Made by a program: the position numbers and the translations under genes
Assembly: GCA_002205965.3 (NCBI GenBank)
Contig: NADL03000775.1
Coordinates: 124,001-188,000 of the forward strand
Reading direction: 5' to 3'
DNA length: 64,000 bases
DNA from: Kappaphycus alvarezii
Lineage: Eukaryota; Rhodophyta; Florideophyceae; Gigartinales; Solieriaceae
Notes under the pieces: model-generated
What the model was told of the DNA's origin: nothing
What the model saw: the letters and a program-made list of their open reading frames with translations, nothing else
Database searches by the model: none
Shown here: positions 56,701 through 64,000 of the stretch, one piece after another
Position numbering within the stretch: the stretch's first letter is position 1
Layout of the letters: each line of letters starts with the position of its first letter

Positions 56701-57910
56701 GTTTAATGTTTGGGCAGCCGATATCACTCGAGCATATTTGCAGTTCGCAGAACCTCTATCTAGATACGTCTTAATCCAGAAAAGAGTTCCAGAATTTGGA
56801 TTACAACCCGACCAGTGCCTGAAACTACTTCACCCGCTTTACTGGCTATGCGATGCAGGATACTTATAGCATAAAAACACCGTTAAACAATACTGCAAAG
56901 ATATGAAAGAGAAACCACTAGAAGTCGATTCTGCGCTTTACTTTTTGGCTTGGGAAGGTGTTCTAAAGGGCTGCAGTGGAAGCTATGTAGACGAACTTCT
57001 CCACTGTGGAACCAAGGATTTTCGTGCACTCTCGAAGGGGAAGAATAGAAATTTCAAAGTGAAAGAAGAATCTGCACTTCCTTCCAAATTCACTGGCTTC
57101 GTCCTCGATAAAGAACAAGGCAAATTTTGCGGCGACCAAATATCGTACCTACGCAGGTTATAATGCTTACCTCTGGACACCTCGTTTAAACGTTACAGAT
57201 ATATGCGCATGCGTTTGGCTTGGTTAGTAAACTCAAGGCCGGACTTCCTCTTCGAAATCGCGCAACTGGAGCAGATTACTGAACAAATGTTCGATTCGGA
57301 CACACCGCAACTACTGAGAAAAATGAACAAAGCAATCAAGTACGCAGCGGATAATCGAGTCTGTCTCAAACTACCTAATTTGTACGTGAATACGCTAAGG
57401 ATAGTCGGCTTCTCACACTCCTCGTCTGACAACAACTAAGGCATCACGCAACACTTCGGACACTTAGTGTTCATTGCAGATTATACAAACACAGTGGCCC
57501 CATTTCTTTCAAATCCTACGAACCTAGGCTTTTAAAAAGATCGAAAATGTCTGGGGAGGTAATAGCGTTTAGTGATATTTTCGATATAGCCATTGCACTC
57601 TCCGAGGATCTGAAAGCCATGTTAAATAGTGACATACAATTCCAGCTGCTAGACAGCAGCCAAAGCCTGTTTGAATTCACCTCGAAAGGCTTGCGAACTT
57701 CTGAGAAATGAACTATGCTTGGTGTTGCGGCTGCGCGGGAAGGATTCCGTGACAGAGTGATTTCAGATATTTGCCTCGTGCGAAGTAGCCAAATCATTGG
57801 CGATGGTCTGACGACATATATGAGTCAATCGCCCTTCAGAAATTTTAATGTGACAGGGCAGCTAAACGAAAAACCAGAGTAGTGGATGATCCGGTCAAAG
57901 GAAGTAACTT
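53765..57910 (+). mobile_element. second Ty1/copia retrotransposon, heavily decayed
   Basis: Copia domains appear in order with many breaks. Knuckle-like CRKCGAPNWNTSHRCAHG (53785) and protease-like YFLLDSGDF (about 54150) come first. The integrase then has CDLCKRIQSAPTCFRV...FNKRIFLDIMFIDGAPVL (55430-55570) and ALGSEGLVPSVLVFVEF (55905). RT sequence runs about 56390-57190 (AADITRAYLQFAEPLSRYVL; LLHPLYWLCDAGYL). RNase H is at 57200-57800 (RIVGFSHSSSDNN; GEVIAFSDIFDIAIALSEDL). Most in-frame stops are TAG or TAA standing where glutamine fits (after DSGDF, RTGE, GIFIP, AGYL and SDNN). LTRs were not located; the relation to the first copia element is distant. Confidence 0.65.
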
Positions 57911-57928
57911 GAAAAATGTAATTTACTG

Positions 57929-59514
57929 ATGATCAATATCCCTAATTATCTTACTAGATATGGTTCTCAAACATCTCAACTAAAAATACCTGTTGTGCCC
58001 AGGTCCAGCAAAAAACTTCAAGGATTCCGCATTGAGCTTGATCGCGAAAATATCCTCAGAGTCCAAGGTCAACTTACGGTTACCATCCATGCACACGCAA
58101 TGATCTACGAGACTACCGCGTTCGATTACAATCCTGACCACCGTTATGTTCATCTCAAGCTTGTACGTTATATTAGATGACTGATCCAGTCGCTCCTGAC
58201 GAATAAATCCCCGATTAAGGGGCTTCTAGAAGTTTAGGTAAAGTTTCATCGAACGCATTACCAATGCTGCCTGTTGCAGGCTCTGAGGGTGAACACAAGC
58301 CCCGTGACCCATTTCATCGCTGTCTTCGTAGGCTTAACGCCCGTTAGACAGTTGATTCCGTTGAAGACCGCAGCAGAATCACAGTCCAGGACCTTACTAG
58401 ATAAGTATGGACAGTCTTCATTATTTACTTTGTATCTGACTAGCGATGCATGATCATCTCGAGCATTTGGGCTGCCCGTAACGACCGCAGTTTCTGGAAA
58501 TCTCTTGCAGAACTTTTTGATAGTCGCCAGAACCGGAACTAAATTCCCTTCGTCAGCACTTATCTCCCCGCCGACCCTACAGAATGTCGGTACACCTCGT
58601 ACCCGCATTTTAACTGCTATGGTTTCCGTAGGGAATTCAAGAACCTCCCTAGCAAGCTTATGCATAGCCAACGAATCCTCATCCAACATTTAGTAACCAG
58701 AAGAGTCACTGGTTTTCCCAGCACTCACGAACCACCTACCCGGCAGAATTGTATAGTTTTCTCCCTTGAGTCCATCGCTGAACATTATCAAATCAATCGA
58801 CCATTCCATTTCGACATCGTACCCATGCGTAGACTCTTTCTATCACCCTTTTTCACCAGTGTTTGCGGCACCAATGATCGCGGCTTCTTTCCCTCCCTCT
58901 CTCGAATCATTCATTAGGTCTGAGTACTATTCTTGAGCATCTGGTGGTTCCAAGTACTTCGAGAGGTCATACTGTGAGGACCTTATCCTCCTTGGGAATT
59001 GGCATCGCTGACGAAGAAGGCCTCAAGAATTTCTTGATAAATACCAGGTGCGAAGACTATTTGCGGTAAGGACCCTTCCAAGGTGGATCCTCTTCTGAAT
59101 TTCCTGGCATATTTCCCGTAATTTTCACAGTTTTTGCCCCTCTGGCTTTCCATGATCCCAACCCATCTTGAAGACACAAAAATTAAGCAGGGGAGAGGTG
59201 TTTCCCGGGAGTTAATCTTCAGCCACTGAACTGAATATCGCACGAGCTAAATGGAGACAAGGATCGGTCGAGAGTTGCACTGCAGGGGCCGGAGGATGCG
59301 GAGGACTGTATGCGCTTAACTGCACTGCAGTAAAGGTAAATTGGATGGTTTGTTTACTGTGAGTAATGAAAAGGTTGGGAGTCCTCTGTACTTATAATCA
59401 GTAAAGTATCGTGCAATATACTGTATCAGCGCGCTAGGGTGCGCGTAGTTGTTCGGTTATCCTTACAGTGTAAGTGCATTCTACTGCCACCTGTCTCACA
59501 CTGTCTGGGCGGTT
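57929..59514. other. interval with two unidentified frames
   Basis: 57929-58180 on the plus strand (FRIELDRENILRVQGQLTVT) recalls the LRV-x-GRL start of retroelement integrase zinc-binding regions, but too little remains to decide. 58258-58689 on the minus strand (143 residues, AREVLEFPTETIAVKMRVRG; GSPNARDDHASLVRYKVN) is an intact frame with no recognised family. 58983-59243 on the minus strand is also unidentified. Confidence 0.3.
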
Positions 59515-59583
59515 TCGATCCTTAGATTCGAACCGCGTCCACCAATGGCACACCGACGAGCTCACTCAACTAAGTGAGCTCGG
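59515..59583 (-). ncRNA. tRNA-like polymerase III promoter fragment (SINE head or decayed tRNA)
   Basis: On the minus strand a box A-like ACTTAGTTGAGTGAGC (about 59562-59577) is followed by GTGCCATTGGTGGACGC and a box B GGTTCGAATC (59525-59534), with normal tRNA spacing. The T-arm 3' strand does not pair (CTAAGG instead of a complement to GCG), so a functional tRNA is not supported. Confidence 0.4.
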
Positions 59584-60780
59584 GTTGTAGTAAAGGTGGG
59601 GTACTTAATGTGACCCAAAGTACAAAAAGTGACCCGAATGTTTTAATAAAATTATGATACTACAACCACATGCAACAGCTTTGGCGGGAAACCACGTAAC
59701 AATAAGTCCCCTGCATCCAAGAAAATGCGTCGCATTGCAGTCGAATTGCTTCCAAAGGGAAGTTAGCGCACAAAGCCGACCTCAAATAAAGTGTCAACTG
59801 TTGCATCGACACCCTTGGGTACTAAACTGCATCAAAAAGAATGTACTGTTGGTCCTACCGCCACTGTTTCTATTCCAGCAGCTACCTCTAATGTCCCTTT
59901 CTCTCCTTGAGCGCCTCAAGGCGGCCGTTTTTGAGCGCTTCTCAACGAGAATTTCCTTCTGTGATATCGTTATTCGCAACATAGTTGAGTTCAGTCGACT
60001 TAAGCGAGTTTATTCAAATTGAGGTAGAGAACCAGGTGAACGCCGACCCACAAACTACTCAGAGGTTGACGTTGAACTCCCTGCTCGTGGTCGCCCTAGA
60101 CTTCTGAGTAAAGAAGAGGAAGAATTAATCATCATAGTCTCGATATTTTACGTTGAACAGCGCGTTACTTTAAAAAGGCAGTCTATATCGGACCTTGTTA
60201 TGCACTACGTTCAAATGCTAACTGCGGACAGGCAGAGGAAGATTTTTAGAAGAAGATGCCGTGCATAAATGCGCCGTTTGATGTTGCTAGCTCCCCGCCG
60301 CACAATTATGCGCCAGTGACTTGGTCAATCTCGCCTGTATCGTCGGAACTGAGCTCAATCGCGGATGTCTTCTTGCATTTAAGTAAACAGCTTCGAGAAT
60401 TTATGGCGAAAATGGACCATTTTCGCGTTTTTCCATATATATGTTTTAGGTATATTTAAAGGGCCATATCTGAATGCAATGTTATTTGCACGGTTCATTT
60501 TTGTGCGCGTTCGGCTGGTGGTGCCAAATAACGGCCTTCTTTTGTAGTTGCTCTTGCTATGAAGAAACTTCCTTACCTACTCCTTTCTTGCTTTGTATCT
60601 TTGCCCAACCTTTTTTCTACAAGTGGCGTTTTAAATGGTTCGAATCGGAGAGGCTAAGGTAAATAATCGTTTTATTTTTATGTTGCATAGTCCGGGAAAT
60701 GACGGTTTGGGTCCCATTAAGTACCTTAACCGTTTACACTTCGATATATCAAATTTCTATTTAGCCTGTTCATACTGTAT
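59584..60780. other. fragment of a possible DNA-transposon protein
   Basis: The frame at 59654-60022 and its continuation in another frame to about 60270 (GRPRLLSKEEEELIIIVSIF, LKRQSISDLVMHYVQML) resemble the N-terminal DNA-binding part of pogo/Tigger-like transposases, but no catalytic domain follows. Confidence is low. Confidence 0.25.
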
Positions 60781-61810
60781 CCGCAAGGGCCACACAAATG
60801 GCAGGCGGCGCCGCCGACATTGCCCACCGAGAAAAGTCAGACTTGGAGCGCAAACCGGTACGCCGGATCCTGCTACCTTCGCATAACACACTCCAGGAAC
60901 CAAACTTCAAGTTTCAGCACTGGCTTTCGATTCCTTGGGTTTCCCATCCATCGCCTATATTCTGTTCCTGGAAGACTTCATCCCACGCATTGCAGAGAAG
61001 TTTAACAAAACCACTGGAGTGATCCGCAGAGGTATTTATCAGCGCATAAGCTACACACTGTGGTCTTCTGTTGCAATGGCGTTTCTATAGCGAGCCTCAC
61101 TGCACATGCATGACGTGGAACATACGGTTAGCTTCTAGCCGTATAGTCAGACCTGTAGTGTAAACGATAGATAATAAATGAAGTAAAGTTTCTCTGACGC
61201 CCCATTGCGTGTAACACTACTGTCGTCTCCCCATTCAAGGGCGCAGTTCGCACCAAGGCAACCCAGGTGGCTGGTGGCGCTGCTGAAGTGGAGGCCCGCG
61301 ACAAGGTTACAGCTCTGGAACTCAACCTCACGCAACGCCTCCCCGCTCCCCCAACTGGCCCATCTTCTGCGCCATGCACGCCGAACTTTACGTTTCGACC
61401 TCTGGCGTTTGATTCCCTGGGCGACCCTTCCCCAGTAAAATTGCATTTATGAAGGAGTTAGCTCCGCGGATCGCGTCCAAATGTCACTCGACCCTTGGTG
61501 TTATCCGCCGCCGTATCTACCAGCGACTGAGTTGCACCCTCTAGTCATCCATTGTTCAACCTATCCTGTCCCGAGCCGCGTTGCGCATAGACGGCGAGGT
61601 ATATCCGGTTAGATCTTAGCCGTATAGCTGAAATGTGTGCAGTCTCCAGTAAATACTGAATGCATTAAACTTCTTCCTCTCGTGGAACATCTTGTTTGTT
61701 TTTTAGTCGTACAGTCAGACCTGCAATGTACACGAGACATATTTAATCAAGTATATTTTTTTCACCGCAGTGTACATGATAGATACTCAGTGAAGTAAAT
61801 TTTCTTCTCA
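60781..61810 (+). mobile_element. two diverged LINE-like 3' fragments in tandem
   Basis: Copy A (60781-61200) and copy B (61250-61660) encode the same protein tail. It begins KATQMAGGAADIAHREK in A and KATQVAGGAAEVEARDK in B, continues to a segment like NFTFRPLAFDSLGDPS, and then reads RIAEKFNKTTGVIRRGIYQR in A and RIASKCHSTLGVIRRRIYQR in B. Each is followed by the 3' motif with GTTAG...TTCTAGCCGTATAGTC-type sequence. Further 3'-motif copies lie at 61700-61810. The frames carry shifts and a TAG. Shared 3' ends with variable 5' truncation point to a non-LTR retrotransposon. No RT domain is in this window, so the class is inferred. Confidence 0.5.
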
Positions 61811-61825
61811 ATTTTGACAACGTGA

Positions 61826-62165
61826 ATGAGTCGCATTACAGTGGATGTTGTCTCCCCTACTGTAAGCAAAGGCACAGTAGACTTTCGTGCGGTTTCAGAG
61901 TTGCGCAACCCTGCTCCCTGTCTCCCTCCTGGATGGGGGAGGTCACAAGATGGAATAAGCAACGTCGACGTAACCAGTTCTTTGTCCCGCCGAAGTGCTC
62001 AGTCCTGGCCTCTTCTCACCAATAAAGCTATTAAATATCCCTATCGCTACCCTACTCTATCGCTACCCTACCCCCTCTTTCAGTTACCGCCAATTATCCC
62101 TCATTTTCCACGGATACCGTACCTACGTAGCTCGCGCAGATATCAAGACAAAAAAGATACACAAT
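61826..62165 (+). repeat. dispersed ~330-bp repeat, copy 2
   Basis: It matches 49315-49640 (GTCGCATTACAGTGGATGTT start, CAATAAAGCTATT and TATCGCTACCCTACTCTA shared, with the last unit duplicated here). It directly follows the LINE-like 3' fragments. Confidence 0.75.
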
Positions 62166-64000
62166 TTACCATTCTCATTGCTTGCGATTAGTCGAATATA
62201 CTGGTTTTGCGTTCGATATTTCGAATATATGGGAAATAATTGTGAATCTTATCATATGAGCTGTATAGCAATTCTGTAATTTCTGTAAGTCTTTCGTGAT
62301 ACCATCTTTTTGGTCTTAGGTATTTTAGATTTCTGCTTTATTTATTACCTTCGATTGTGCAACGCAGACAATAGTGTTCTGGTCAAAATATTCATAAATA
62401 CATGGGCTCGAAATCTCACCCGAGAGGAGCGGGCAGACTGGAAAATAAAAAGGCAGTTGTAGCTACCTATTACTACATCACTCCGCTGTCGGGGTCCAGA
62501 ACGGCAGCTAATTCAGATACTGGTCGTCGGTACTACAATCGTTTCCCAGATTAACTACAATAATTGCATAATAATGGGTTCCAGATCTTATTAATATAGT
62601 ATTAATTATATTTTAAGAGTTGATGGAGGTTAAAACTTACAGCTTGTCAGCAAGGATTAATGAGGCAGGGGGACGGCTACTTAGTGTCTATTTCACATTG
62701 AAATGTACTTTATTGAGTACATTTTTTTGCTAACGGAAAAACTAAAATTTTCAATAAATATTACTTTGAGGTCATGAAAAACAAATAAGTTCTAATTAGT
62801 CGTATCTCGGCAGCCGTCAATAGCATAAATTCTTTGCTCTGTGAAAAGTCAATAACGTTATTAATAAATTCCATGATAAATAGCTCCCGACTCGGTGTTC
62901 AAACATGAAGCGACTATTCTTCGGAATAAAGAACACATTCTGTTTAGGGCGGTGGTTCTGGGACTCCCTTAGGAGTCTTAGAGATACTGCACTGCACAGT
63001 TAGAAAGCTCAATTCCTAGCTGATTTTAATCAAGCAGTTCTATAGTTTCTCAATTTAACACCAAAATATCCATTCTTAGATGAAGTTCGACGAGTTCTTG
63101 TTGAAACCTAACCCTCGGAACACCTATTGCGCCCACTTACACATGAGACGGAATACGTTGAAATCTCATAAAGGGGTACTGTGCATTAGGGCTACCTTTA
63201 TCTCGCAAGTTTAGACGTGGATGGGGTTCGAAGGGAGGTAAAGGAAAGATTTTTATCAAAATCTTAATTCAGCAGACGTGATGCAGTAAAAAGTAATTGT
63301 TACTTAATGAAAGCTTCAAAATTCATGCGCACGTCTGCGATACTTTGGAAAACATTCTCTGTTAGATTCAGGATGACAGATGAAGACTTCGTTCTTGAAT
63401 GAAAGAAAAAATCCAGTATAATTGTACTGGAAGATGTATTGGATGCGAATTTTTCTTCTTGATTGATGGGCAAAATTTTATTTCTTTCCCTTAATAATCC
63501 TCTTTTATTGGTTGAAACAAGATAAGTTCTGTACCCTTCAGTAAATAACTTATCATCTGAAGAGTTTTCAGATGAACATTCCCTTTTCCTGAATTGCATG
63601 TCGTCGTAACTGTTCTGAATCAGTCTATCAGCCAATGTACAGTATTATTCATTTTTTGATATCTAATTACGGCCTCCTCGGGAATCTCTGTAAAATTTAC
63701 AGGCGTCAACAAAGCAAATAGCGATCAAGGTAGTGTTCAATCTGATCGACCACTCCTTAACCTTAAATTACTTCTCCAATTGCAGATCATCCTGACGGCA
63801 TCGGTTGTGACGGTAAATCAGGGCGCATTTTCATACCACATATCGCAAATCTCAGTAATTTATATCTCAGAACGAACAAGTTTCGCATAGAAACCTACAG
63901 ATCTCCATATTTACCTGTGAAAAAAATTGCCTCTCCTCGTAGAACCAACTTTACTGACAAAGTGTCTTCTTTCATGATCCACCTATACAGCTGCAGTGAT
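62166..64000. other. AT-rich interval without recognised gene
   Basis: The only sizeable frame is 63635-63300 on the minus strand (111 residues, acidic and serine-rich N-terminal half), unidentified. No RNA gene or repeat was recognised. Confidence 0.35.

Overview
This is a eukaryotic nuclear window, most likely from a primary-plastid alga, and a red alga of the Chondrus type fits best. The first 9 kb hold compact, densely packed nuclear genes, several for plastid proteins: a ChaN-like protein with a twin-arginine lumen signal, Tic22, and a thylakoid-lumen pentapeptide protein beginning MAFV with a GT...TACTAAC...AG intron. No secondary-plastid signal (such as ASAFAP) is visible. The species is an inference from these traits, not something the sequence proves.

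Layout. 0.4-9 kb: gene island (ChaN-like, a proline-rich/alpha-solenoid protein, Tic22, pentapeptide protein, tRNA pseudouridine synthase Pus9/RPUSD2-like). 9-15.7 kb: a decayed DDE transposase and a decayed reading frame with a possible Ulp1-like protease tail. 15.7-20.3 kb: a DIRS-like tyrosine-recombinase retrotransposon between near-identical 261-bp direct repeats. 21.4-25.8 kb: LINE-like 3' fragments and a decayed SF1 helicase. 26.9-32.3 kb: a complete but inactivated Ty1/copia element on the minus strand with about 360-bp LTRs. 33.3-34.8 kb: an unrecognised decayed gene. 38.4-41.8 kb: a Gag/zinc-finger fragment folded into a 750-bp-arm inverted repeat that abuts a 5'-truncated PIF1-like helicase. 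42.2-43.1 kb: a small element with repeated AAAACGACG termini. 43.6-49 kb: two Harbinger-type transposons, the second with TIRs and a target-site duplication. 49-62 kb: a second decayed copia element, dispersed repeats and LINE-like fragments. 62.3-64 kb: AT-rich, nothing recognised.

Two kinds of damage can be separated. Single-copy genes and young transposons alike carry one-base shifts, mostly losses in short homopolymers, which looks more like consensus error than biology. Transposon-like reading frames in addition carry premature TAA/TAG/TGA codons that are nearly all one C-to-T step from CAA/CAG/CGA; the intact cellular frames lack these. That suggests methylation-driven or RIP-like decay. 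Some ORFs begin at TTG or GTG only because an upstream frame is open; I moved starts to ATG where the sequence supports it.
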